A stretch of 64,000 nucleotides of DNA from Lepidonotus clava (lineage: Eukaryota; Annelida; Polychaeta; Phyllodocida; Polynoidae): NCBI GenBank assembly GCA_936440205.1, contig OW387145.1:32801075-32865074 (forward strand), written 5' to 3'. The notes beneath the pieces were generated by a model that saw nothing but the letters and a program-made list of their open reading frames with translations, searched no databases and was not told the origin of the DNA. Below are positions 58,401-64,000 of the stretch, in pieces. Made by a program: the position numbers and the translations under genes. Within the stretch, counting starts at the first letter, position 1. Every line of letters starts with the position of its first letter.

Positions 58401-60230
58401 TTCACTCTGGTCCACCAACGCCCCTGCTGCTTTGGACTTTCTCCGTTTCTTTTTGGGCGGTGCGGTCGCTTCGGTTTGTGATTCGTCTGTATCAACATCC
58501 TTGAGCTTTCGCTTTGTCGGTTTCTTTTTGTCCTCTTTGGTCTCTTTTTTGCCCGCGGGCACAGATCCAGGGGGCAGTCGATCCACTGGGATCTGGTAAT
58601 CAAACGTGAACTGAATCTTTCGGTCTTGTCGGCTCAGAGGATAGGCTTCCTCAGCTGATGCCACTGCAATGTCCCATGACCTTTTTCGACCTGGCTGCAC
58701 AAGGGCCGAGAATTTCTTTTTGAGGGCTTTACTCTTGGTTCCCTGAAGCATCTGTTTACAGTATTCTTGAAGATCTGCGGGTCCTTTGTAGTCTATCAGA
58801 GAGCTCTCCGTAATCCACCCTCTCTCGGCGGCTTCTCCAAAGAATTGCACGTGGTAGAAAGGCCGCGTATTTTCCTCTGGAAAAAAACACCATCAATATC
58901 AGTATTTGATGTAAGGTATTTTGCAAATATCTATTTTCAGAACTTTAATTTGTTGCGTTTTAAGAGACAGACGGTGTTTTTTAAAACTCCTCAGGCGATT
59001 GCACATTTTGTCCAGGAGAAATTACGGTAAATATGTTTATTTTTGTACGTCAGGATATAGGAAAATGTCCAATGTAGAGTATATTAAAGTTGGATACCGT
59101 GTCCGATACTTGATATACACTGAAAAACATTAAACAGGGTGCCCACGTTTTTCAAGAAATCATTTGACTTGTGAGCATATCGCATCTCAGGATAAAGACA
59201 TTTTCATTTTATATCAGATTCAATTTAAGACATTTTCAAGACCTATTGGTAGAACATTTTCAAATTTAAGACTCTTTTAAAGGCAGTTGAAGGTCCTTTC
59301 CTGGTTAGTCCAGTGAATGATTTTCAACCACATCAAGCCAAAGAATATCCCCTGTAGATAGTACTACAAAAAGGAAATTATCATTCATTAAGAACCATGC
59401 AAATTAAACAACTTACTTTTGGTCTGGATGTACACTCCAGTGAAGGGGTCAAACGAGACCATACAGGGCCACCAGGGATGCCCCGTCACTTTAGCCCAGA
59501 CCAAGTCTCCGACGAGCCACTTTGCGCCGGGCACTTCTGCCTGCATAGCTGGTTTCACCCCGCGACCAGTGGGCACTGTTTGCGGCTGTTGTTGTTGAGG
59601 CTCTCCACTCTCTGACACTGCTCCCTCCTTTAACTTACTGTTCATCTTCTTACGACTCCGTCCCTTAATCAGTGCTTTTGTCTTGGTTTTGCGCTGTGGG
59701 ACATCAGGACTCAGGCTCGACATATCGGACTGTGATACTGGTACAGGCGGTGGACTTGAATTCATGATGGTCTCCCCGTCTTCTCCCAGCGTTACGGATG
59801 AGGTTAACTGAGTCTGTCCCTTTTCGGTGGATCTCCGGATCTTGAGTTTGATCGGAGTGGGTGGCGATGCGGACCCAGCGACTGGGCCACTATTTGAGGT
59901 GGCGGCCACTTTCGGTGAGGTGTCGTTGGGCATGCCTTCGTTCGGTGGCACGGGCAGCGAGCTCGGAGTCTGCATTGGGGGTGTTGTGGGCGTGTTCATG
60001 TTCGCATCAACTTTGGGTTTCACAGGGGTTTCAATCTCTTCCATGGGCACGAGGTTTGCGAATGGGTCGGAGGCGGCCGGGTACTCCTTGACACTGGCTT
60101 TGCTGACGGCCAGGCGGCTGGATGTCGGGGCGGCCATCTGCGGGAGGTTGTGTCGGATGGCGGGCAGGAGACCACCGGACTGGTGGTTCTTAGGACCCTC
60201 ATCCGGAGTTTGGCTGGGTTCACACTCCAT
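45680..60230 (-). CDS. NSD: NSD-family histone H3K36 methyltransferase (NSD2-like, with HMG box)
   Basis: NSD enzymes mono- and dimethylate histone H3 lysine 36 on nucleosomes. Nineteen exons join in phase from ATG 60230: 60230-59417, 58876-58217, 57757-57750, 55601-55527, 54302-54225, 53976-53884, 53149-52909, 52485-52285, 51969-51790, 51369-51213, 50803-50675, 50311-50232, 50054-49942, 49702-49433, 48641-48520, 47814-47678, 47374-47268, 47057-46853 and 46494-45680. They total 4,485 nt, 1,494 residues. Domains: PWWP1 about 237-305; [13 protein letters not shown] 411-420; HMG box about 429-476; PHD fingers 612-830; PWWP2 about 828-890; AWS 958-1005; SET to about 1125 with NHSCDPNC and ELTFNYNL; post-[19 protein letters not shown] and C5HCH 1182-1265; Ser/Lys-rich tail. 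Human NSD2 has 1,365 residues and the same order. The HMG box is an NSD2 trait that NSD1 and NSD3 lack. An upstream non-coding exon is likely. Confidence 0.96.
45841..45939. repeat. 33-bp in-frame minisatellite in the NSD C-tail
   Basis: Three nearly identical 33-nt units start at 45841, 45874 and 45907 and encode the 11-residue unit [11 protein letters not shown] on the minus strand. Near identity at synonymous sites suggests recent expansion. Copy number may vary between individuals. Confidence 0.92.
46853..47057 (-). CDS. NSD: NSD exon 18: poly-lysine tract and PHD finger
   Basis: 205 nt, phase 0 to 1, acceptor AAAATAG, donor GTAAGT. It encodes a Lys-rich run, then [17 protein letters not shown] and [18 protein letters not shown], a C4HC3 PHD finger continuing into the C5HCH domain of the next exon. 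Confidence 0.95.
47268..47374 (-). CDS. NSD: NSD exon 17: end of SET and post-SET
   Basis: 107 nt, phase 1 to 0, acceptor TTATTCAG, donor GTAAAG. It encodes [19 protein letters not shown], then [16 protein letters not shown]. The tyrosine-containing ELTFNYNL motif closes the SET active site. The post-SET cysteines (CxCxxxxC) bind zinc. Confidence 0.96.
47678..47814 (-). CDS. NSD: NSD exon 16: SET catalytic core
   Basis: 137 nt, phase 2 to 1, acceptor ACTTGTAG, donor GTAACT. It encodes [19 protein letters not shown] and PNC, then [26 protein letters not shown] is the SET motif contacting S-adenosyl methionine. Here it is NHSC, as in NSD3 and most SET proteins; human NSD1 and NSD2 have NHCC. 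Confidence 0.96.
48126..48214. repeat. hairpin inverted repeat in an NSD intron
   Basis: ATTGCTCAATAAACCTAAAA with CTCC and its near-perfect complement GGAGTTTTAGGTGTATTGAG with CAAT flank a 23-base loop. The arms extend further with mismatches. A foldback MITE remnant is likely. Confidence 0.75.
48283..48420. mobile_element. small MITE with CCCATATCTTC inverted ends
   Basis: The left arm, CCCATATCTTCGTAACTAAT near 48293, pairs with the right arm near 48394-48414 (ATTAGTTAAGAAGATATGGG) with one mismatch. The centre is AAATTTTAA repeats. About 140 bp, non-coding. Confidence 0.75.
48520..48641 (-). CDS. NSD: NSD exon 15: SET domain, N-terminal half
   Basis: 122 nt, phase 0 to 2, acceptor ATTTTCAG, donor GTGGGT. 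It encodes [20 protein letters not shown], then [15 protein letters not shown]. It matches [20 protein letters not shown] and [12 protein letters not shown] of human NSD2. Confidence 0.96.
48873..49036. mobile_element. GC-rich nested foldback element
   Basis: The outer arms pair GATACTGACCGGGCTGGGAT and its counterpart ending in CCCAGCCAAAGTTAGTATC. Inside, CGCCGAGGGGCC (48926-48937) and GGCCCCTCGGCG (48964-48975) form a perfect 12-bp pair. It is 164 bp, non-coding and far more GC-rich than the intron around it. A second palindrome, GGGCAATACAG with CTGTATTGCC, lies nearby at 49189-49218. Confidence 0.75.
49433..49702 (-). CDS. NSD: NSD exon 14: AWS domain and start of SET
   Basis: 270 nt, phase 0 to 0, acceptor TTTTGTAG, donor GTGTGT. 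It encodes the zinc-binding AWS segment: [20 protein letters not shown] and [15 protein letters not shown], then [20 protein letters not shown] begins with [13 protein letters not shown]; human NSD2 reads RGWGLRTKTDIKK. Confidence 0.96.
49942..50054 (-). CDS. NSD: NSD exon 13: helix before AWS
   Basis: 113 nt, phase 1 to 0, acceptor CTTTACAG, donor GTAAAA. It ends [15 protein letters not shown], nearly identical to human NSD2 [15 protein letters not shown], the basic segment leading to the AWS domain. Confidence 0.95.
50232..50311 (-). CDS. NSD: NSD exon 12: end of PWWP2
   Basis: 80 nt, phase 2 to 1, acceptor CTCTGCAG, donor GTTAGT. It encodes [19 protein letters not shown] followed by IDKTFQK. 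The helical tail of PWWP2 in human NSD2 reads VFPYMEGD then YKKALQEA. Confidence 0.9.
50675..50803 (-). CDS. NSD: NSD exon 11: PWWP2 core
   Basis: 129 nt, phase 2 to 2, acceptor TTTCCCCAG, donor GTAAAG. It encodes [18 protein letters not shown] and [23 protein letters not shown] is the signature of the second PWWP domain; FFGSNDYYW matches FFGSNDYLW in human NSD2. Confidence 0.95.
51213..51369 (-). CDS. NSD: NSD exon 10: PHD finger end and PWWP2 start
   Basis: 157 nt, phase 1 to 2, acceptor TCCAACAG, donor GTAGGT. It encodes [20 protein letters not shown] and [15 protein letters not shown], then [13 protein letters not shown]. It matches the SLLCCDSCPAAFHRECLNI block of human NSD2. Confidence 0.96.
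51790..51969 (-). CDS. NSD: NSD exon 9: PHD region
   Basis: 180 nt, phase 1 to 1, acceptor CACTTCAG, donor GTGAGA. It encodes [19 protein letters not shown] and [17 protein letters not shown], ending [12 protein letters not shown]. Human NSD2 has AYHANDFCLAAGSK and HVNVSWCFVCSEG at these positions. Confidence 0.96.
52285..52485 (-). CDS. NSD: NSD exon 8: second PHD finger
   Basis: 201 nt, phase 1 to 1, acceptor TTCAAAG, donor GTGGGT. It encodes [17 protein letters not shown] and [18 protein letters not shown], then [14 protein letters not shown]. It matches HTCFVCKQSGEDVKRC and CGKFYHEECVQKYP in human NSD2. Confidence 0.96.
52909..53149 (-). CDS. NSD: NSD exon 7: first PHD finger
   Basis: 241 nt, phase 0 to 1, acceptor GTATTCAG, donor GTAAAT. 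A basic helical lead ([19 protein letters not shown]) precedes [16 protein letters not shown] and [20 protein letters not shown], a C4HC3 PHD finger. Confidence 0.95.
53451..53672. mobile_element. Tc1/mariner-like MITE with TA target duplication
   Basis: 222 bp. The terminal inverted repeats CCGTAAAACCCCTAATTTAA and TTAAATTAGGGGTTTTACGG are perfect over 20 bp and flanked on both sides by TA (53449-53450 and 53673-53674), the target duplication of the Tc1/mariner/pogo superfamily. The interior repeats CTAATTTAAGCCGCACC several times. No transposase is present. Perfect ends suggest a fairly young insertion in the NSD intron. Confidence 0.9.
53884..53976 (-). CDS. NSD: NSD exon 6: basic linker
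   Basis: 93 nt, phase 0 to 0, donor GTAGGC. It encodes Lys/Glu-rich linker with [18 protein letters not shown]. The acceptor is weak (ATACCAAG); an AG six bases further in would also keep frame, so the first two residues are uncertain. Confidence 0.75.
54225..54302 (-). CDS. NSD: NSD exon 5: basic linker
   Basis: 78 nt, phase 0 to 0, acceptor TTTATCAG, donor GTATTA. It encodes [20 protein letters not shown] and RIKDDE, an acidic start then a bipartite-like basic cluster that could act in nuclear import. Confidence 0.8.
55527..55601 (-). CDS. NSD: NSD exon 4: acidic linker
   Basis: 75 nt, phase 0 to 0, acceptor GCTCACAG, donor GTAAGT. It encodes [20 protein letters not shown], ending EGEVC. 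It lies between HMG box and PHD finger and has no known domain. Its frame fits only if the 8-nt exon at 57750-57757 is spliced in. Confidence 0.75.
55925..56126. mobile_element. MITE, CAGTGTCCGAAATTAAGG family, copy 1
   Basis: 202 bp from CAGTGTCCGAAATTAAGG to a diverged CAATTTCGGACACTG. The body holds several GTGCAC words and CCCCGGTTGCA. The same ends and layout recur at 60337-60553. Flanks ACTAC and ACGAC may be a decayed 5-bp target duplication. Confidence 0.85.
57750..57757 (-). CDS. NSD: NSD exon 3: 8-nt microexon
   Basis: GTACGAAG lies between an acceptor (TTTTGAACAG) and a donor (GTAAGA). The preceding exon ends in phase 1 and the next must start in phase 0; eight bases supply exactly this shift and encode Gly-Thr-Lys. 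Skipping it would give an early stop in the next exon. Supported by phase logic only. Confidence 0.6.
58217..58876 (-). CDS. NSD: NSD exon 2: end of PWWP1, NLS and HMG box
   Basis: 660 nt, phase 1 to 1, acceptor TTTTCCAG, donor GTACGT. It encodes [19 protein letters not shown], finishing PWWP1, and a conserved [19 protein letters not shown]. The strongly basic [10 protein letters not shown] follows, then the HMG box: [20 protein letters not shown] and [17 protein letters not shown]. Human NSD2 has SQFLVFCQKHRDEVVAEHP and LLRSQWSLLSEKQRARY at these sites. Confidence 0.94.
59135..59285 (+). mobile_element. hAT-like MITE, family B, left end
   Basis: It begins CAGGGTGCCCACGTTTTTCAAG. The first 13 bases are identical to the inverted end at 42474-42486, and the body shares TTTAAGAC-type words. 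The right boundary is unclear. Confidence 0.6.
59417..60230 (-). CDS. NSD: NSD first coding exon: disordered N-terminus and PWWP1 start
   Basis: 814 nt from the ATG to the donor GTAAGT, ending in phase 1. It starts [18 protein letters not shown], is Pro/Ser/Thr-rich, includes [19 protein letters not shown] (human NSD2 has a similar PEIKLKITK) and ends [20 protein letters not shown], the PWWP1 signature. A tandem CAGCAG acceptor at about 60259-60264 lies just upstream, so the ATG sits in an internal exon after a non-coding first exon. The open frame extends seven codons before the ATG without another ATG. Confidence 0.9.
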
Positions 60231-60336
60231 TACTGACGTTGTGACAAACAACGCATAATCTGCTGGGAAATGGAAGAAACGGGAACAAGTATAACAGATG
60301 TTTATGCTTCAAAGGACGTCTAAAAATATACGTCTA

Positions 60337-60553
60337 CAGTGTCCGAAATTAAGGGCACACCCTGCACCCGAGGTGCATGATTCTGCTGCAGGATGCATAG
60401 ATTTAAAATCTGTGCACCCGGATGGTGCACCCTTTTTTTACCCATTTAAATACTCTTATATGAATGTACACACAGAAACTGTTCCGGGTGCACATTTCTA
60501 CAACCTGTGCACCCGGTGAGTGCACAAAAAAATATCCTTAATTTCGGACACTG
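60337..60553. mobile_element. MITE, CAGTGTCCGAAATTAAGG family, copy 2
   Basis: 217 bp with perfect 18-bp terminal inverted repeats: CAGTGTCCGAAATTAAGG and CCTTAATTTCGGACACTG. The body is full of GTGCACC and GGTGCAC words able to fold back. Flanks GTCTA and GTTTA may be a 5-bp target duplication with one change. It lies about 100 bp upstream of the NSD first coding exon. Confidence 0.92.
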
Positions 60554-60669
60554 GTTTAGAAACCTTTTCTATCTAACAAAGTTTTCAGTAACATGAAGCA
60601 TTTTGAAATTGGAGCGACCTTTTGCAAATATGTATTGTACTAATGGCTTAGTACTTTTAATACATTGTC

Positions 60670-61135
60670 ATAATATATAATCCAACAAGGATCAGGCTTA
60701 GCAAGTCTACTTCTAGTCTACTTCTAGGAGAAATATCTTACGCTCCTAGCGCCACCTGTTAACCAGTATAAAAGGCGCTGCAAGGTAGGGAGCGAGCAGT
60801 TAGTAAGTTAGTTGGTTAGAAGTTAGTAGTCACTTAGTTTAGTGAGAACATCAGCTAAATATGTTTAACCAAGGAGTTATACCTGGAGTAAGTACATCGA
60901 CTCCGTGTAACAGACTGGAGTTTACCAATATCCACTACCTCGGACATAGGATTGTGTTAGAGCTGAATACTAGAATGGTCTAGAAGGCGTTGGAGCAACT
61001 CGTGTTCTAAATGTGGTTGATTGCTGATAGGAGATGGGAGGTGGACTGATGAAGACTTATACATGGTGGCTTTGACTCGGGATGAGATGTTTATTGAATA
61101 AAAACCCTTTCATATTAAGAAGCTCCCTCATCGTT
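60670..61135 (+). repeat. 5' LTR of the Ty3/Gypsy element
   Basis: A TATAAAA box lies at 60767-60773 and an AATAAA signal at 61097-61102, the normal promoter and polyadenylation layout of an LTR about 0.45 kb long. Both boundaries are estimates because the partner LTR is outside the window. A TGGGAAG at 61153 may belong to the primer-binding site. Confidence 0.65.
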
Positions 61136-61326
61136 CATTTCTTTTGAACTATTGGGAAGTGAATGGACAAACTTTAAACGCGGTCTGAATTACTCAGGCA
61201 TTCTGGAAAGCAACTCACGAAGACTTGGATATACACGAATCTTACGCAGTCTTAAATCAAACATTAACAATAGTTCATTTGGTGGAGATACCCGAAACAT
61301 GACTTGTGCCGTTTTGCTCATCCTTG

Positions 61327-64000
61327 ATGTCAGCCACCGGTGACTTTGAGGCTTCCTCTAACCCCAAGCCTCAATCTTTGCGGCCCGCAGGACACGATGT
61401 GTCAACATCATATACAGGGAATGTGGAAAACCGCCACCTGGTAGGTAATCCCTTAGACGGGGAGGCACAGAGACAGGAGGTCGCAGCCAGACCCAAGCAG
61501 CTCTGCCCCGAAGGTGCACAAAATTACCAAACCCGTGGCAAAGGTAAACCATTTCCCTGGCACCTAGGGTCCAAAGATAGGCCGGTTCTTGACGAAGGAC
61601 TTGAAACCCTAACACACTCGGGACGAGTTGAAGGGAAGAACCGTCTCACGGAATATCAGCAATATTGGAACCCAGGGTACGTACCACCTACGGACCACGA
61701 AACTGGTACTAGCTCTCGCTCCACCTGTGAATCTGATGTGAACAATCCGTGGTGTAACCAAAGTGTTCCTTATCGTTTACTGCCCGCAGCGGGAGGTGAA
61801 GGCGAACAGGAAGTTTCCAATGGAGATAACCTATTTTCTTCAGGAAATCTAAAACAACGACAAAACACCGCGGATAACTCCAGCCCATCAGGGGGAAAAC
61901 GCCCCGAAAATCCGGTAATCCTACCTGATGGGAGCTCTCTCACCTATCCATTACCCCAACGACTTGAGTTTATCAGTCACCCACTGGTAACACCAACTCA
62001 CCCCAACCCGGGGGCGTCCATTCCTTATTCCACTGTAGCTAAAGGAAAAACAGTGGGAGGGGATAGGGGAGTGGGAAGGGAAGCAGAGGGAAACAGCGAG
62101 AAAGTAGGCAATTTACAACCCTATCGATTAACTTACGGTGTAGAAACGAACTTAGACCAAGCTGGTAAAAGAGCGGAAGCTCAGGCCTTTGATCCAGCCG
62201 AAATATTAAAGCAGTGGGCAGACTCAAGCCCCGAAAAGCACATAGATTTAGAGAGGCTAAGCGATCAGGATAGTGAAGAAAATGTAACGCTTAAAGCACA
62301 AGATTTTAACACTCTAACTCATGAATTGTATGAAGAATACGAGGACGAGTACGAGGAAGAAAATAGCGAGACAGAACAAGCAGCCGCAGATGTCAGAGGG
62401 GGTAGTCCTGATAGAAAATTAGCTAGAGAAGATAAATCAACCTCGTCTTCATACGAAATTATTACCGAGGATGTTTTAGACACAGGTAAGAAAGCTAAAC
62501 TAGAGAGTGAGGACGAAATTAGTGTAGAGGAAATACCTGTGAAAGAACAGTGGGACGATCACGATATACAAAACCTCCACGAAAATAATATGGCGGAAGG
62601 AGGCGTTCCTTTGATGGATCTAGTAGAAGAAAGAGAGGATAGAGATCAACGCCAGCAACCCGATGAAGGGGGAGCTGGGGGTGTAGATCTGGGGGCATGG
62701 CATCCTAACCGTGGGATGGGCCCTGGGGGACCCCAACAAAACAATGGGAATGGCCAGATCCTAATCCAGCAGCCGGACCGAGGCGTGCAGGCAGGACTAA
62801 TTCCTCCTCTTAATCAACAGGCCCAAGGAGGCCAAGGTAATCAGGCCAATCCTCCCCTTAATCAACAAGTTCAAGGGGGCCAGAACGATCAGGCCAACCC
62901 TCAAGGACTTATTCCTCCTCTTAATCAGCAGGTCCAGGGAGGCCAGGATAATCAGGCCAACCCACAAGGGCCTAACCCTCCTCAAAACCTTCTCAACAAC
63001 CCTCCTCAAAACCTTCTCAACAACCCTCCTCAAAACCTTCTCAACAACCCTCCTCAAAATCTTCTCAACAACCCTCCCCAAAACCTTATTAATAATCCCC
63101 CTCCGAATCAGCCCAATCTGGGGATAAACCCTGGGGGACTCCAGCAACCCGGTGAAGGGGGAAATGGTGGTGCGAATCCGGGAATACAGCAGCCTAATCC
63201 TGGGGTAAACCTTGGGGGACTGCAACAAAATGATGGGGGAGGCCAACCGGGCCAACAGCCTGGCCGGGCCGTGCCAGCAGGGGGTGGGGTCGATCAAAAC
63301 CTGCTCCCTCACCTATTGCAGGCGATGGCACTCGCAGCCAATCTTAACGCAGGCCGAGGAAGAGCGGATAACCAGCAGGGTCAGCAAGCCCCAGCAGGCC
63401 AGAATAATCAAGCAAATCCACCAGGACCCAATAACCCTCCCCCGAACCAGAACAACAATCCTTTCCTTAACCAACTCAACAACCCCCCAAACCCACCGAA
63501 TCCTCCACCGCCCGGACCACCAGGTCCGCCGGGCCCACCAGGTCAGAACAACCCTCCAAACCCACCGAATCAACCAAATATTTGGGAAATTCTACCACAG
63601 TTGAGCCAGGCACTGGGGCAAACACCAGCGCCAGTGCGTGAAACGACTCACAGTGGTCACCAAAGGGGACCAAACATTAGGTTACCGTGGTTTAGTGGAA
63701 AAGAAGACGAGCAAATAGAAAAGTATTTCAGGGAATTAAAACGACTGAAAGCTATCTATGACTGGTCGGACGCCCATCTCCTGAATATGGCGCTGTTAGG
63801 CCTAAAAGGAAGGGCCGACGACTGGGCAGGAGCGTTAGCTGAAAGTGAGAAAGACTCGTTTGAGAAACTAGAAGCCCAAATGACCAAGATCTTCGGTGAT
63901 CGAAGAGCTAAGTGGCAGAAACACGCAGAGTTCTGTGGCCTTAAACAAGGAAAAGACCAGAGCGTGATCGAATTTGCAGGTGTTCTGAAACAAAAGCAAG
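61327..64000 (+). CDS. gag: gag reading frame of the Ty3/Gypsy element (incomplete at window end)
   Basis: The frame stays open from the ATG at 61327 to the window edge, 891 codons. Residues 1 to about 430 are polar with an acidic Glu/Asp cluster near 310-400. Residues 430-770 are rich in Pro, Gln, Asn and Gly with 8-residue tandem repeats and a short collagen-like Gly-Pro-Pro stretch. From about 780 the retrotransposon gag capsid fold begins (LPWFSGKEDEQIEKYF, then DDWAGAL). The long N-terminal extension is unusual for this family. Confidence 0.8.
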   Translation, partial: MSATGDFEASSNPKPQSLRPAGHDVSTSYTGNVENRHLVGNPLDGEAQRQEVAARPKQLCPEGAQNYQTRGKGKPFPWHLGSKDRPVLDEGLETLTHSGRVEGKNRLTEYQQYWNPGYVPPTDHETGTSSRSTCESDVNNPWCNQSVPYRLLPAAGGEGEQEVSNGDNLFSSGNLKQRQNTADNSSPSGGKRPENPVILPDGSSLTYPLPQRLEFISHPLVTPTHPNPGASIPYSTVAKGKTVGGDRGVGREAEGNSEKVGNLQPYRLTYGVETNLDQAGKRAEAQAFDPAEILKQWADSSPEKHIDLERLSDQDSEENVTLKAQDFNTLTHELYEEYEDEYEEENSETEQAAADVRGGSPDRKLAREDKSTSSSYEIITEDVLDTGKKAKLESEDEISVEEIPVKEQWDDHDIQNLHENNMAEGGVPLMDLVEEREDRDQRQQPDEGGAGGVDLGAWHPNRGMGPGGPQQNNGNGQILIQQPDRGVQAGLIPPLNQQAQGGQGNQANPPLNQQVQGGQNDQANPQGLIPPLNQQVQGGQDNQANPQGPNPPQNLLNNPPQNLLNNPPQNLLNNPPQNLLNNPPQNLINNPPPNQPNLGINPGGLQQPGEGGNGGANPGIQQPNPGVNLGGLQQNDGGGQPGQQPGRAVPAGGGVDQNLLPHLLQAMALAANLNAGRGRADNQQGQQAPAGQNNQANPPGPNNPPPNQNNNPFLNQLNNPPNPPNPPPPGPPGPPGPPGQNNPPNPPNQPNIWEILPQLSQALGQTPAPVRETTHSGHQRGPNIRLPWFSGKEDEQIEKYFRELKRLKAIYDWSDAHLLNMALLGLKGRADDWAGALAESEKDSFEKLEAQMTKIFGDRRAKWQKHAEFCGLKQGKDQSVIEFAGVLKQKQ
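62977..63096 (+). repeat. 24-bp tandem repeat inside gag, five units
   Basis: Units start at 62977, 63001, 63025, 63049 and 63073 and encode PPQNLLNN; the last unit is slightly diverged. The minus-strand open frame over it is a shadow. Confidence 0.93.

Larger units (their letters stand above)
60670..64000 (+). mobile_element. Ty3/Gypsy LTR retroelement, 5' part, cut by the window end
   Basis: The order is LTR, leader, gag. The capsid-type domain at the right edge places it with Ty3/Gypsy (Metaviridae). The visible part looks whole, with no break seen; pol and the 3' LTR would lie beyond the window. An uninterrupted gag frame of over 2.6 kb suggests a young insertion, but the two LTRs cannot be compared here. 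It lies upstream of the NSD gene in opposite orientation. Confidence 0.85.

Noticed and set aside
59827-60258. 143-codon plus-strand open frame
   Set aside because: A shadow of the Pro/Ser-rich first NSD exon, with no domain and no splice context.
62797-63312. 171-codon minus-strand frame
   Set aside because: The reverse of the gag tandem repeats; its Val/Leu/Arg repeats are a composition artefact.

Overview
The window comes from an animal nuclear genome, probably a marine invertebrate bilaterian; I cannot name the phylum. Reasons: small, phase-consistent exons with GT-AG borders separated by introns of up to 24 kb, two animal-type genes, many short non-autonomous DNA transposons, minisatellites and a Ty3/Gypsy retroelement. 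Coding exons are GC-rich and the rest is AT-rich.

Layout. (1) 1-37.5 kb, plus strand: a TACC-family gene (transforming acidic coiled-coil). Fourteen exons join in perfect phase into 469 codons ending in the conserved TACC coiled coil. The first readable exon (1135-1204) is followed by a 24-kb intron, so the true start lies either in a CpG-rich stretch at about 80-710 or left of the window. (2) 37.5-45.7 kb: an intergenic, 3'-UTR-like stretch with two tandem repeat arrays and two MITE pieces. (3) 45.7-60.2 kb, minus strand: a complete-looking NSD-family histone H3K36 methyltransferase. Nineteen exons, one of only 8 nt, give 1,494 residues with PWWP, HMG box, PHD fingers, second PWWP, AWS-SET-postSET, PHD and C5HCH, the order of vertebrate NSD2. 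(4) about 60.67 kb to the end: the 5' part of a Ty3/Gypsy LTR element (LTR with TATA and poly(A) signals, then a very long gag frame running off the window), lying just upstream of the NSD start.

The biological highlight is the linkage itself. TACC and NSD genes are neighbours in the vertebrate FGFR-TACC-NSD paralogy blocks (TACC3/NSD2 and TACC1/NSD3 in human). Here one TACC and one HMG-containing NSD gene sit tail to tail, 8 kb apart, with no FGFR or LETM gene between them. The two products are not known to act together: TACC proteins organise spindle microtubules, NSD enzymes methylate chromatin. The repeat landscape adds at least seven TIR-bearing or foldback elements, including one family present in two opposite copies, and a 22-bp minisatellite that creates false reading frames.
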